DNA from: Peptococcaceae bacterium CEB3
GTDB lineage: Bacteria > Bacillota > Desulfitobacteriia > Desulfitobacteriales > Desulfitobacteriaceae
Direction: 5' to 3'
Length of the DNA stretch: 64,000 nt
NCBI GenBank assembly: GCA_001029295.1
Contig: LDXJ01000063.1
Coordinates: 470,063-534,062 of the forward strand
The notes below the pieces were generated by a model. It ran no database searches. It was not told where the DNA came from and saw only the letters and a program-made list of their open reading frames with translations. Shown here one piece after another: positions 24,406 through 33,986 of this stretch. The position numbers and the translations under genes are program-made. Position 1 is the stretch's first letter, and the number at the start of each line of letters is the position of its first letter.

Positions 24406-25074
24406 ATGATTGAAGCGAGGTTCGGCAAGAAGCTGCCCGGCTTTGAACTGGAGATCAATATCGCCCTGACTCAGGGGATCTTGACCGTGGTCGGTCCGTC
24501 CGGGGCCGGAAAAACTACTTTGCTGCAGTGTGTCGCCGGCTTGCAAAAACCTTCCTGGGGTGAGATCCGGATCGGGGGCCGACTTGTCTTTTCCTCGCGG
24601 AAGGCCAAAAACGTGCCCGCACGCGAGCGGCGCATCGGCTATTTATTTCAGGACTACGCGCTTTTTCCCCATCTGACGGTGGAAAAGAATGTGCTTTACG
24701 GTAAGCCGAGGGGTGATGATCGGCGTGGTAAGCGTCTTCCCCTGGCCGAAGTCCTCCGGATGCTCGGCATCGAGCATCTCAAGAACAGGTACCCGGGTCA
24801 GATTTCGGGGGGCGAGAAACAGAGGGTGGCCTTAGCCCGGGCTTTGATGACCGCTCCCGAGCTGCTGCTCTTGGATGAGCCCCTTTCGGCGCTGGATCCG
24901 GAGACACGGGGTGCCCTGCAACGGGAATTGCGCCGGTTACAGATTGAATGGCAGATTCCTTTTGTTCTGGTCACGCACGACTTACAGGAGGCAGAATTCT
25001 TGGGTGATCAGATCATTCGCATCGACCGCGGCCGACAGGAGGAACTTGGGATTTGCCGACCCGCGTTCCAGTGA
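24406..25074 (+). CDS. modC: Molybdate ABC transporter ATP-binding protein, short form
   Basis: 222 aa from ATG 24406, chosen because GGGAGGAGG ends 6 nt before it (a frame from 24385 is longer). Walker A GPSGAGKTT, Q-loop LFQDYALFPH, signature ISGGEKQRVALARAL, Walker B LLLLDEPLSALDP and the switch His in VTHDLQEAEFLG. It ends soon after the ATPase core and lacks the C-terminal Mop/TOBE molybdate-binding domain of full-length ModC (about 350 aa), so feedback by oxyanion must act elsewhere. Confidence 0.88.
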   Translation: MIEARFGKKLPGFELEINIALTQGILTVVGPSGAGKTTLLQCVAGLQKPSWGEIRIGGRLVFSSRKAKNVPARERRIGYLFQDYALFPHLTVEKNVLYGKPRGDDRRGKRLPLAEVLRMLGIEHLKNRYPGQISGGEKQRVALARALMTAPELLLLDEPLSALDPETRGALQRELRRLQIEWQIPFVLVTHDLQEAEFLGDQIIRIDRGRQEELGICRPAFQ

Positions 25075-25246
25075 GGCGGGGGGGATAGGCGCTTGCGGCA
25101 GATAGCCTAAGCGGAATTTGCCTGCCCGCCTTGCGCGAAGGGTGAACCGTGAACTTGCTATTCCGGGCAGCCGGTGCTATGCTTGGATGAAGTAAGCCGT
25201 GTTCGCGAGGGACGAACCGGCGCTTGTTCAGGAGAAGACGGGAGGG

Positions 25247-25780
25247 ATGACGGTGCTCGGTGCCAGAGTGGAGCAGGAACTTAACGGACAGCTTCAGAAG
25301 GAGTTCTATTCCGCCTATTTTTACTTAGGGATGCAGGCTTATTTTGCGGCCCAAAACCTGGACGGTTTTGCCAACTACTTCCGGGTTCAGGTTCAAGAGG
25401 AACGCGATCATGCCCTGGCTTTTTTCAACTATCTCAACAAGGTCGGGGGACGGATCGTCTTGGCGGCGATTCAAGAGCCGCCGTCCGATTTCAGCAGTCC
25501 GGCGGATGTCTTTGACCGCGCTCTGCAGCATGAACAGTATGTGACCAAATCCCTGTACGCCATTATGGATGCCGCCAGGGAAGCGCGGGATCATACGACG
25601 GAGATTTTCCTGCAATGGTTTATCACGGAACAGGCCGAGGAAGAGGAAAACATGGGCCGGGTCCTAAAACGGCTGAAGTTGGTAAAAGAAGACAGCGCCG
25701 GTCTGTTCATCATAGACAATGAGTTGGCCCAGCGGGTTTATACGCCCGCGGCTATTCCCGGATTGTCACCGCAACCGTAA
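25247..25780 (+). CDS. Ferritin
   Basis: 177 aa, non-haem ferritin: four-helix bundle with ferroxidase ligands in KEFYSAYFYLGM, QVQEERDHALAFFNYL (E..H) and FITEQAEEEENMG. Stores iron as a mineral in a 24-mer cage. The start is ATG 25247 or, with better spacing from GGGAGGG, GTG 25253. A GTG-led longer frame from 25199 has no support. Followed by a terminator. Confidence 0.9.
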   Translation: MTVLGARVEQELNGQLQKEFYSAYFYLGMQAYFAAQNLDGFANYFRVQVQEERDHALAFFNYLNKVGGRIVLAAIQEPPSDFSSPADVFDRALQHEQYVTKSLYAIMDAAREARDHTTEIFLQWFITEQAEEEENMGRVLKRLKLVKEDSAGLFIIDNELAQRVYTPAAIPGLSPQP

Positions 25781-25840
25781 GATCGGCGGGAGTACTGCCG
25801 TCTCCGGTGCGTGTCCGCCGGGGCGTTACGGCACATGAGA

Positions 25841-25875
25841 CCTGCATTTTCACTGAAAGAATGCAGGTTTTTCTT
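25841..25875 (+). terminator. Terminator of the ferritin gene
   Basis: CCTGCATT (25841-25848) pairs with AATGCAGG (25860-25867) and runs into TTTTTCTTT. Confidence 0.85.
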
Positions 25876-26243
25876 TGGCATACTTTGGCATATTGGTTAG
25901 TACAAGTCCGTAGGCGTACTAGTGCAACTTCGGCTTCTGTCTTCGCCGAGAGGGATCGTTGGCCAATAAGCTATGTGTTTTGGCCTCGGCGGTACGGTCC
26001 GCCGGACTGTATCGCAGCACAAGCGATTGGATGAACTTTTGCGGTGCCCTTTTCGTCTTGATCAGCGGACAAAGATTTTTTGACAGCGGAGATTAAAGGA
26101 GGATTTTTCCCCCGGGTTGCCGTAATATGTATTTAGAAAACTTTGGGGTTCTGTCCTCGGCCGGGCTGACGGACCGGCTTGAATATTCAAAGGGGTTTTT
26201 GTTCAATATTTAGATATAGGGAAGAAAAGGAGGGCTTTTTCCG
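25876..26243 (+). other. Intergenic region before the glycosyltransferase
   Basis: No gene or RNA is recognised in these 368 bp. A ribosome site (GAAAAGGAGGG) for the next gene is at the right end. Confidence 0.6.
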
Positions 26244-27395
26244 GTGAAACAAAAGCGGGTGCTCATTTTTTCGGCGACATTCGGGGCCGGGCATGTGAGA
26301 GCGGCTCAAGCTCTGATCGAGGCTTTGCGGGAAGATGATCCAACGCTTGACATTACCCATTTGGACTTTGGCGCCTTTGTCAGTAAGACCATGAACACCG
26401 TGATCAAGAGCACCTATATTGAAGTCATCAAGCACACACCGAAACTGTGGGGCAAGTTTTATTACCGGACGGCGAAAATCTCTCCCCATTCCGTGTTTCA
26501 GCGCTTTCTCAATGGTATTGGGCGCAGTGAACTTGTAAAATACATCAGTTCCTTGCGGCCGGATCTTATCGTCTGTACTTATCCCACGGTGGCCGGGGTT
26601 CTGGCGGAACTCAAACTCAAGGGAGTTCTCGATGTTCCTTTGACGACGGTGGTGACAGATTATGCCATACACAGCCAGTGGGTTCATCAAGGAATCGATT
26701 TGTACATCGTGGGTGCCCGGGACGTCTATGAGGGGCTTATCAGCCGCGGGATTGACGGCCGCAGAATCAGGGTTACCGGCATCCCCGTGAGTCCCCGGTT
26801 CGAGCGGGAGATTGAGCGCGGGCCGGTCGCGGCCAAACTCGGTTTGGATCCCAACGGTTTGACTTTTCTGGTCATGGGCGGAGCTTACGGCGTGTTGAAC
26901 GGCGCTAAGCGGGTCTGCCAATTCCTGGCGGACAGCCGGGTGCCGGTTCAGACGATTTCCGTTTGCGGCCGGGATGAACGTCTCTACAAATCTCTGGACA
27001 GTTTGGTCGCCGAGGCCCGCAATCCCTTTATCCGTTTTGGCTTTGTCAACAACGTGGAGGAACTCATGGCGGCCTCCGATCTCATTATCACCAAGGCGGG
27101 GGGGCTTACGGTCAGCGAGGCTCTCACGAAGAGGATTCCCCTGTTGATTTTTAAGCCTATCCCCGGTCAGGAGGAAGAGAACGCCACTTTTTTGGAGAAA
27201 GTCGGAGCGGGAAGAATCGCTCACACGGAGGAAGAGTTGGAGGGTATCCTCAAAGAGATCTTGGCACATCCGCAACAGATAGCCGCGATGCGCAAGGCGG
27301 CGGCTGGGGTTTTGCCGGGGAAGGCCGCGGAGCGGGCCGTCGGGTACATGATGGAACTCGTGGATGAACAGACGAGCCGGCAGAAGATTGGCTAA
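26244..27395 (+). CDS. Processive diacylglycerol glycosyltransferase-like protein (UgtP/MGDG synthase family)
   Basis: 383 aa, GT-B fold of family GT28. The N-terminal MGDG-synthase domain begins VLIFSATFGAGHVRAAQAL and includes DFGAFVSKTMN; the C-terminal half has the nucleotide-sugar site FVMGGAYG-like segment, GFVNNVEELMAASDLIITKAGGLTVSEAL and KPIPGQEEEN. It transfers sugar to diacylglycerol at the inner face of the membrane, making glycolipids that may anchor lipoteichoic acid. A polysaccharide deacetylase follows 94 bp downstream, so the two may form an envelope operon. Confidence 0.85.
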   Translation: MKQKRVLIFSATFGAGHVRAAQALIEALREDDPTLDITHLDFGAFVSKTMNTVIKSTYIEVIKHTPKLWGKFYYRTAKISPHSVFQRFLNGIGRSELVKYISSLRPDLIVCTYPTVAGVLAELKLKGVLDVPLTTVVTDYAIHSQWVHQGIDLYIVGARDVYEGLISRGIDGRRIRVTGIPVSPRFEREIERGPVAAKLGLDPNGLTFLVMGGAYGVLNGAKRVCQFLADSRVPVQTISVCGRDERLYKSLDSLVAEARNPFIRFGFVNNVEELMAASDLIITKAGGLTVSEALTKRIPLLIFKPIPGQEEENATFLEKVGAGRIAHTEEELEGILKEILAHPQQIAAMRKAAAGVLPGKAAERAVGYMMELVDEQTSRQKIG

Positions 27396-27489
27396 AGCAA
27401 AGGAAAATTGGCTAAAGAGAAGTAGAGAAAGATAAGGTTGGCTCAAGGGAAGTATTGAAGACTGATAAAGAGGAGATTGGAATGGTCAC

Positions 27490-28821
27490 ATGAATCTCAC
27501 CGGTTGGTTATGGACGGTTCTGGGTTTTGTTGCCATGGTTTTGATTTTATACACGCTTGTGCCCGATTTTTTTCTGCACCGCCTGGGCGCAGGCTCCCGC
27601 AAGAGGCAGTATACGCCCGGGGTGACGCTTACTTTTGACGATGGTCCCGATCCGGTGGTGACTCCCCTCCTTCTGGATGTCTTAGCCCGTCAGCGGGTGC
27701 GTGCCGTTTTCTTTGTGGTGGCCGAACGCGCGGCTCGCTATCCCGAGTTGATCCGGAGGATGGTGGCTGAAGGGCACGTTTTAGGCATCCATTCGCTGTC
27801 CCATCGCTATGCTTGGTTTATGGGGCCAGGGCGAACCTGGCGGGAGTGGGAAGAGGCCGACCGGGTCTTAACGGAGCTGTCGGGGAGAGCGGTGGAGTGG
27901 GTGAGACCGCCCTGGGGGACGTTTAATTTGTCAACCTGGTGGTGGATGAAAAGACGGGGAAAACGCGCGGTGCTCTGGAACGCGGAAGGACACGACTGGC
28001 AAAAGGAACGCAGCGTGCAGTTCATTGTCGAGCGCATTTTAAGCCGGGTGAACGAGGGCTCGATCATCGTGCTTCATGACGGGTCGACAGACCCGGGAGA
28101 TAGAGCGCGAGTGGTGCCGATCGTGGAGGAACTCTGCCGCCGGATCGTGCGGGATCTGAAGCTGCCTGTTCTGGCCCCGGAGTTTCCGGACTGGTCTCTG
28201 GGACGAAGGGTTGGTTTTGTCCTCTGGGAAAAGTGGGAACATTTCTTTGCTTCCAGCCACCGGGTGGAACGCATTGACGCCGTGAACATCTTTCGCCTGG
28301 CCAAGACAACCTATCATGGGCCCGAACTCCGCGCCGAGAGCGGTGAGCTTCTGGCCCGAGCAGGGGACACGGTGGGTGAAATCCATCTTGACAACATTCG
28401 CTTGCAGGCCAAAGGGGCGGATGCGCAAACGATTGCGACTGGGGCTTTGCGCCACGCTAAGGAATCCTTTCCCGTTTTGGCCCGCTATGTGGCGGAGAGT
28501 CCGGAGTACGAGAATATTAAGGTCTTTTTGGGGCTTTCCATGATGTACCGGGCGGTCAGGGTCTTCGGCTTTGAGGTCAAAGATGTGGAACCGACGCTGG
28601 GGATGCGTTGGATCGCTTTCTTGCAAAAGGTCATCATGAGTGTTTACCATCCGGCGGGGCATGCGCGCTTGAACCCGCGCCTGGGAAACGAGCCTAAATT
28701 GGTCTGGATCGAGAAAAAGAAGCTGGTTGAGCTTTGGGCGGGGCCTGAGAAAGGTGCTTCCGCGGGGAGGGGTTTGAAGCCGAGCCGCCGGGCCAAGGAG
28801 TTCGGATCCGAGAGTTCATAG
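27490..28821 (+). CDS. Polysaccharide deacetylase with C-terminal YkoP-like domain
   Basis: 443 aa. One N-terminal membrane span (about 5-25), then a NodB domain (CE4) with LTFDDGPD (catalytic Asp), GIHSLSH (metal His pair), VRPPWG and the conserved His in IIVLHDGS. It removes acetyl groups from cell-wall or other glycans outside the membrane. From about residue 240 an additional domain (WEKWEHFFASSHRVERIDA ... ESPEYENIKVFLGLSMMYR) matches what I know as the YkoP-like extension. The start follows a GAGGAGATTGG-like sequence. Repeated GGCTAAAG/GGCTCAAG elements occur just upstream. Confidence 0.85.
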   Translation: MNLTGWLWTVLGFVAMVLILYTLVPDFFLHRLGAGSRKRQYTPGVTLTFDDGPDPVVTPLLLDVLARQRVRAVFFVVAERAARYPELIRRMVAEGHVLGIHSLSHRYAWFMGPGRTWREWEEADRVLTELSGRAVEWVRPPWGTFNLSTWWWMKRRGKRAVLWNAEGHDWQKERSVQFIVERILSRVNEGSIIVLHDGSTDPGDRARVVPIVEELCRRIVRDLKLPVLAPEFPDWSLGRRVGFVLWEKWEHFFASSHRVERIDAVNIFRLAKTTYHGPELRAESGELLARAGDTVGEIHLDNIRLQAKGADAQTIATGALRHAKESFPVLARYVAESPEYENIKVFLGLSMMYRAVRVFGFEVKDVEPTLGMRWIAFLQKVIMSVYHPAGHARLNPRLGNEPKLVWIEKKKLVELWAGPEKGASAGRGLKPSRRAKEFGSESS

Positions 28822-28922
28822 CACTTTCACTTCTTACACCTGTTCAGGCGAAGATCCCCGCGCCCCAAGAGGGTTGACGACAGAGCGTGAGAATAGGCAC
28901 AGGGAGGCACAGGGGTTTACCC

Positions 28923-28951
28923 TTGATTTGTCGGGTGAACTTTGGTAAAAT
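28923..28951 (+). promoter_or_regulatory. Promoter upstream of tig
   Basis: TTGATT (28923-28928), 17 bp, TAAAAT (28946-28951). A terminator 65 bp further on means it may drive a short RNA rather than tig. Confidence 0.55.
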
Positions 28952-28957
28952 AGGTCA

Positions 28958-29064
28958 GGTATATTTGGAGCGTGAAAACCTGTTGAAGTCGAGGGCAAGC
29001 AGAGGGAAAAGGAGACTCTGGAAAAGGGGGAACACATGTTCCCCCTTTTCCAGATAAGTTTTTT
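28958..29064 (+). ncRNA. Candidate small RNA or attenuated leader before tig (about 107 nt)
   Basis: Defined by the promoter at 28923-28951 and a very strong terminator at 29017-29064, with no convincing reading frame between. It does not match a family I know. It could be an independent RNA or an attenuated 5' leader of tig, whose start is 200 bp downstream. Confidence 0.35.
29017..29064 (+). terminator. Strong intrinsic terminator upstream of tig
   Basis: A 16-bp perfect stem (29017-29032 with 29039-29054, ends TCTGG/CCAGA) with a CACATG loop, followed by TAAG and TTTTTT. Confidence 0.85.
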
Positions 29065-29261
29065 GTCCCGTACGGCTTTCCGGTGACCGTCGCGGGGTCC
29101 GGCAGAGCCTTCCGCGCTTCAGGCCCGAACGCGTGAGAGAGCAGGTCGTTTGCTCGTTTGCGCCTGGGGAAATTCGGCAAGACTAGGTGAGTATACCGGC
29201 TCAATACCAGTCGCCTATCGTCAGTTTAGGAATAGATCATATTTAAGGGGGAGCGCGTGTC

Positions 29262-30545
29262 ATGTCTGTCAAGGTGGAAAAATTAGACAAGAACGTTGTG
29301 GTTCTTGAAGTCACGGTGGAAGGGGCGAAATTTGCGCAGGAGGTCAACCGGGTCGCCAAAACGTTCGCCAATCGGGTCAACATTCCCGGGTTCCGCAAAG
29401 GAAAGGCGCCACGGGCTCTGGTGGAAAAGCATGTAGGAAAAGAAACCCTTTACAATGAAGCCTTGGATCACTTGCTCGGTCCGACTTATGCCGAGGCGGT
29501 GAAGGAAAGTGGGATCACACCCGTCGACCGTCCGGAGGTGGATGTCGTTCAGGTGGAAGACGGTAAAGAGCTGATCTATAAAGCAAAAGTTACTGTGACT
29601 CCGGACGTGGAGTTGGGCGCGTATAAAGGGCTGCAGGTGGAAAAAGAAGCGGCGGTTGTCGACGAGAGTGCGGTGGAAGCGGAACTGAAGCGCCGGCAGG
29701 ATCAATATGCCAAAGTGACCACTTTGGAGAACGGTCAGGCCGAAGATGGCGATACGGTCACTATCGATTATGAAGGGTTTATCGGTGGAGAGCCTTTTGA
29801 GGGCGGAAAAGCGGAGAACCATGACCTGGTCCTCGGTTCAGGTACCTTTATTTCCGGATTCGAGGAACAGTTGGCAGGCGCTGAGATCGGGCAGGAAGTC
29901 GAGGTCAATGTTCGCTTTCCTGAAGAGTACCACAGTACGGAACTAGCAGGGAAAGAGGCTCTTTTTAAGGTCAAAGTGAATAAGATTAAACGCAAACAGG
30001 TATCTCCCCTGGATGATGAATTTGCCAAAGATGTCAGCGAATTCGGCACCTTGGACGAATTGAAAGCAGACATTCGCCGCAAACTGCTGGAAGGGGAGGA
30101 AAGGCGGGTGGAGACTGCCTACCGCAATGCGATCGTCGCCAAAGCCGTGGAAAACGCCAGTGTCGAAATACCGGACGTCATGATCCAGGCCCAGGTCGAT
30201 CACATGGTGGAGGATCTGGCCCATAACTTGGAGTATCAGGGAATCAACCTGGAGCAATATTACCAGTACAGCGGCTCCAACGAACAGGAAATGAGGGAAC
30301 GCTTCCGTCCTCAAGCCGCTGAAAATGTCAAAAGTGAATTGACTTTGGAAGCTATCGGGAAGGCAGAAGGAATTTCTATCAGTGACGACGAACTAAATGA
30401 AAAGCTGGTTCAACTTGCGGAGCAGTATCATCAACCGGTGGACGCCTTAAAGGCGAATCTCGAAGCAAATGGAGGGCTGGAAGGCTTCATAGCGAATTTG
30501 ACCATGGATAAGGTCGTGGAGTTTTTGGTGGAGAACAACGCATAA
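29262..30545 (+). CDS. tig: Trigger factor
   Basis: 427 aa, usual length. The N-terminal ribosome-binding domain carries the signature GFRKGKAPR. The FKBP-type peptidyl-prolyl isomerase domain (DGDTVTIDYEGFIGGEPFEGG, later FPEEYHSTELAGKEALFKV) and the long C-terminal chaperone helices follow. It binds nascent chains at the ribosome exit and helps folding. AAGGGGGAG precedes the ATG. It is directly followed by clpX; clpP, which usually separates them in Firmicutes, is absent. Confidence 0.96.
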   Translation: MSVKVEKLDKNVVVLEVTVEGAKFAQEVNRVAKTFANRVNIPGFRKGKAPRALVEKHVGKETLYNEALDHLLGPTYAEAVKESGITPVDRPEVDVVQVEDGKELIYKAKVTVTPDVELGAYKGLQVEKEAAVVDESAVEAELKRRQDQYAKVTTLENGQAEDGDTVTIDYEGFIGGEPFEGGKAENHDLVLGSGTFISGFEEQLAGAEIGQEVEVNVRFPEEYHSTELAGKEALFKVKVNKIKRKQVSPLDDEFAKDVSEFGTLDELKADIRRKLLEGEERRVETAYRNAIVAKAVENASVEIPDVMIQAQVDHMVEDLAHNLEYQGINLEQYYQYSGSNEQEMRERFRPQAAENVKSELTLEAIGKAEGISISDDELNEKLVQLAEQYHQPVDALKANLEANGGLEGFIANLTMDKVVEFLVENNA

Positions 30546-30587
30546 CTCAGGGCCTGAAAGGACATTCTGATGTAGAGAGGTGAGAGG

Positions 30588-31853
30588 ATGGCAAAGTACA
30601 ACGATGAAAAGAACCAGCTGAAGTGTTCTTTCTGCGGCAAAACCCAGGATCAAGTCAAGAAGTTGGTTGCCGGTCCCGGAGTCTATATCTGCGATGAATG
30701 TATTGAACTCTGCAATGAAATCATCGAAGAGGAGCTCAATGACGATCTGGCCGTAGATATTGGCGATATTCCCAAACCGAAAGAGATTAGGGCGATTCTT
30801 GACCAGTACGTCATCGGGCAGGATGACGCCAAGAAGGTTCTGTCGGTTGCGGTTTACAATCATTACAAGCGGATCAATTTGGGAATGAAGATCGATGATG
30901 TGGAACTCCAGAAGTCGAATATCGTGATGATGGGCCCGACCGGTTCAGGTAAAACGTTGCTGGCCTCCACCCTGGCCAAAGTCCTCAATGTGCCGTTCGC
31001 CATCGCGGATGCCACTTCCTTGACGGAAGCCGGCTACGTGGGCGAGGATGTCGAGAACATCTTGCTCAAGTTGATTCAGGCGGCCGATTATGACGTGGAG
31101 AAAGCGGAAAAAGGTATCGTCTATATTGACGAAATAGACAAGATTGCGCGCAAGTCGGAAAATCCCTCCATCACCCGGGATGTCTCCGGAGAGGGTGTAC
31201 AGCAGGCTTTACTGAAAATCCTTGAGGGCACGGTGGCGAGCGTTCCGCCGCAAGGAGGACGCAAGCACCCGCATCAGGAGTTCATCCAGCTCGACACGAC
31301 GAATATCCTCTTTATCGTGGGAGGAGCTTTCGACGGGATCGAGAAGATTATTATGAACCGGACCGGGAAGAAAGTCATGGGTTTCGGTGCCGAAATCCAA
31401 AAAAAGAGCGAGGTCAAAATCGGGGATACGTTAAGACAGATTCTGCCGACAGATTTGCTCAAATTTGGCTTGATACCTGAGTTTGTCGGCCGGCTGCCGG
31501 TTATCGTCACCCTGGACGCGCTGGATGAGACGGCCCTAATCCGGATCCTCACCGAGCCCAAGAATGCTCTCATCAAGCAGTACCAGAAACTTTTGGAGTT
31601 AGACGGGATTGCTTTGGAATTTAAGGAGGAGGCCTTGGCCGCTATTGCGGACGAGGCGATCCACCGCAACACCGGGGCCCGCGGCCTGAGGGCCATTGTC
31701 GAGGAGATATTACTGAACGTGATGTTTGACATGCCCTCTCGGACCGATGTGACGAAGTGCTTGGTCACCCGGGACGTGGTGCTGAAGAAAGAGGATCCCC
31801 TCTTAGTGACGGCGGACAAGGCGAAAAAAGGCAAGAAGGAAGAGTCGGCCTGA
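30588..31853 (+). CDS. clpX: ATP-dependent Clp protease ATP-binding subunit ClpX
   Basis: 421 aa. N-terminal zinc-binding domain (CSFCGKTQ ... CDECIELC), then AAA+ core with Walker A GPTGSGKT, Walker [12 protein letters not shown] and the ClpP-contact loop region (the IGF-type loop reads MGFGAEI). It unfolds tagged proteins and feeds them into ClpP. The gene lies 42 bp after tig in the same operon; no clpP is present in the window. The stop is followed within a few bases by a GAAGTCGG repeat block and a terminator. Confidence 0.96.
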   Translation: MAKYNDEKNQLKCSFCGKTQDQVKKLVAGPGVYICDECIELCNEIIEEELNDDLAVDIGDIPKPKEIRAILDQYVIGQDDAKKVLSVAVYNHYKRINLGMKIDDVELQKSNIVMMGPTGSGKTLLASTLAKVLNVPFAIADATSLTEAGYVGEDVENILLKLIQAADYDVEKAEKGIVYIDEIDKIARKSENPSITRDVSGEGVQQALLKILEGTVASVPPQGGRKHPHQEFIQLDTTNILFIVGGAFDGIEKIIMNRTGKKVMGFGAEIQKKSEVKIGDTLRQILPTDLLKFGLIPEFVGRLPVIVTLDALDETALIRILTEPKNALIKQYQKLLELDGIALEFKEEALAAIADEAIHRNTGARGLRAIVEEILLNVMFDMPSRTDVTKCLVTRDVVLKKEDPLLVTADKAKKGKKEESA

Positions 31854-31980
31854 AATCAGAAGTCGGAAGTCAGAAGTCGGAAGTCGGAATAAGAGGCCTA
31901 AAATTCAGAAGTCGGAAGTCGGAAGTCAGAAGTCGGAATCAGAGGACAGAGGTCGGAAGTCAGAGGCCGGAATCAGAGGT
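31854..31980 (+). repeat. GAAGTCGG-type degenerate repeat block, copy 2
   Basis: About a dozen imperfect units such as CAGAAGTCGGAAGT, GAGGTCGGAAGTCAGAGG and GGAATCAGAGG, starting right after the clpX stop and ending at the clpX terminator. Same family as 21.3 and 49.5 kb. Confidence 0.85.
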
Positions 31981-31982
31981 TA

Positions 31983-32012
31983 GAGGATTGCTTTAAGAGC
32001 AGTCCTCTTTTT
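31983..32012 (+). terminator. Terminator of the tig-clpX operon
   Basis: GAGGATTGCT (31983-31992) pairs with AGCAGTCCTC (31998-32007), followed by TTTTT. Confidence 0.8.
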
Positions 32013-32090
32013 GCTGTATAGAAAAAGTAGGTTTCTTTTTCCTTTTTGCGGCAATAATAAGAATAGATTTCCGCAGGAGGGACGAAAGAT

Positions 32091-33860
32091 ATGAATGTTG
32101 GTCTTACCAGCCTGTTAATGACAGTACAGTTGGTCTTTGCGGTCGTCATTGGGCTTTATTTTTGGGGAATGCTTAAAACCCAGCAGGGGACGAAAATCGC
32201 CGTGGACCGGGAGTCACGCAAAGAGCTCGAGAAGCTGGAGAAAATGCGCAAAATCTCCCTCAGCGTTCCCCTGGCCGAGAAAACCAGGCCTCAGAGCTTT
32301 GCCGAGATCGTGGGGCAGGCGGAGGGGGTCAAGGCTTTAAAGGCCGCCCTCTGTGGGGCCCATCCCCAGCATGTACTCATCTATGGGCCGCCAGGGGTGG
32401 GAAAAACGGCGGCCGCTCGCCTGTTGTTGGAAGTGGCGAAGAAAAATCCGGCTTCACCTTTCAAGGAGGAGGCCAAGTTTGTCGAGATAGACGGCGCCAC
32501 CGCGCGTTTCGATGAGCGGGGCATCGCCGATCCGTTGATCGGCTCAGTCCACGACCCGATTTACCAGGGAGCGGGGGCCATGGGTATGGCGGGAATTCCG
32601 CAGCCGAAGCCCGGGGCGGTCACCAAAGCTCACGGGGGAATTCTCTTCATTGATGAAATCGGCGAATTGCATACGATGCAGATCAACAAGCTGCTCAAAG
32701 TCCTGGAAGATCGTAAGGTTATCTTGGAAAGCGCCTATTACAGTTCGGAAGACCCGAACATTCCCGCTCACATCCACGATATCTTTCAGCATGGGCTGCC
32801 GGCCGATTTCCGCATGGTCGGCGCGACGACACGCGGCCCGGAAGAGATTCCGGCGGCCATTCGTTCCCGCTGCATGGAGGTATATTTTCGGGATCTGCTG
32901 CCGGACGAGATTGCCCGGATCGCGCGGGGGGCGGCGGAAAAAGTGGAAATGCCAATCAGCGAAGCGGGGGTCGAAGTGATCAAGCGCTTTGCCTCGAACG
33001 GCCGGGAGGCTGTAAACATGGTTCAGCTGGCGGCCGGGGTCGCGCAAACGGAGAGTCTGGCTCAGATCGACGCGGCGGTTTTGGAGTGGGTGGCGACTTC
33101 GGGGCAGTATGCGCCAAGGCCTGAGAAAAAGGTGCCGCTTGATGCCAATGTGGGAGTCGTAAACGGCCTGGCCGTCTACGGCCCTAATATGGGAATGCTT
33201 TTGGAACTTGAAGTCACCGCCCAGCCGGTCGCTGCCGGCAAAGGGGAACTGTTGGTCACGGGGATTGTGGAAGAGGAAGAGCAAGGGAGCGCGGGCAAGA
33301 AAATCCGGCGCAAGAGTATGGCCCGCAGTTCGGTGGAGAATGTGCTGACGGTGGTCAGACGCCAGTTGGGTATCGAGCCTCGCGACTATGATCTGCATGT
33401 TAACTTTCCCGGCGGGGTGCCGATCGACGGGCCCTCCGCGGGGATAGCGATAGCCACCGCAGTGGTCTCGGCCATTCGACGGGTGAGAGTGGACAACTAT
33501 CTGGCCATGACCGGGGAGGTATCGATCCGCGGCGGGGTCAAGCCGGTGGGAGGCATTTCCGCCAAAGTGGAGGCTGCCTGTCAGGCAGGCTGCCGCCGGG
33601 TCCTGATCCCACGCGAGAATTGGCAGGAACGCTTTGCGGAGGAAGCGCAGAAAATCGATGTGATCCCGGTCGATGACTTGGCTGAAGTTCTCAGACTGGC
33701 TTTCCTGGATGAACCGGCGGAAGAAAAAACGGAAATGCGTCCTCCCCTGGAAGAAATTCTAAATCGCCTGGATTTCGGTGCCGGGGGAAATGTGGCGGTA
33801 GGGTCGGCGGGCCGGGTCGTTGGCGGAAGCGCTTCCGCCAATTTGCCTCAGGGGAGCTGA
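32091..33860 (+). CDS. lonB: ATP-dependent protease LonB (sporulation type)
   Basis: 589 aa. N-terminal membrane anchor (LLMTVQLVFAVVIGLYFWGM), AAA+ domain with [13 protein letters not shown] and ILFIDEIGEL, and a C-terminal Lon protease domain with the catalytic Ser in DGPSAGIA and a Lys further on (GGISAKVEAA). In Bacillus LonB is made in the forespore under sigma-F control; here it precedes lon as in other Firmicutes. CAGGAGGGACG is the ribosome site. Confidence 0.93.
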   Translation: MNVGLTSLLMTVQLVFAVVIGLYFWGMLKTQQGTKIAVDRESRKELEKLEKMRKISLSVPLAEKTRPQSFAEIVGQAEGVKALKAALCGAHPQHVLIYGPPGVGKTAAARLLLEVAKKNPASPFKEEAKFVEIDGATARFDERGIADPLIGSVHDPIYQGAGAMGMAGIPQPKPGAVTKAHGGILFIDEIGELHTMQINKLLKVLEDRKVILESAYYSSEDPNIPAHIHDIFQHGLPADFRMVGATTRGPEEIPAAIRSRCMEVYFRDLLPDEIARIARGAAEKVEMPISEAGVEVIKRFASNGREAVNMVQLAAGVAQTESLAQIDAAVLEWVATSGQYAPRPEKKVPLDANVGVVNGLAVYGPNMGMLLELEVTAQPVAAGKGELLVTGIVEEEEQGSAGKKIRRKSMARSSVENVLTVVRRQLGIEPRDYDLHVNFPGGVPIDGPSAGIAIATAVVSAIRRVRVDNYLAMTGEVSIRGGVKPVGGISAKVEAACQAGCRRVLIPRENWQERFAEEAQKIDVIPVDDLAEVLRLAFLDEPAEEKTEMRPPLEEILNRLDFGAGGNVAVGSAGRVVGGSASANLPQGS

Positions 33861-33889
33861 CATGCTAGAATAGTTAAAGAAAGAGAATG

Positions 33890-33914
33890 GCACACTAATT
33901 CCAGTGTGCTTTTC
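33890..33914 (+). terminator. Terminator between lonB and lon
   Basis: GCACACT (33890-33896) pairs with AGTGTGC (33903-33909), then TTTT. Confidence 0.75.
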
Positions 33915-33986
33915 CATTTACGGCCGGATCCCGGCGAATGGGTTGAAGGTTACGTGCTTGGCGCTTTGCAGATAGGGGGGGCTTAC

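Noticed and set aside
26187..27446. Long minus-strand ORF (419 aa) opposite the glycosyltransferase
   Set aside because: It is the shadow of a well-supported gene in GC-rich DNA; it lacks a ribosome site and any recognisable domain.
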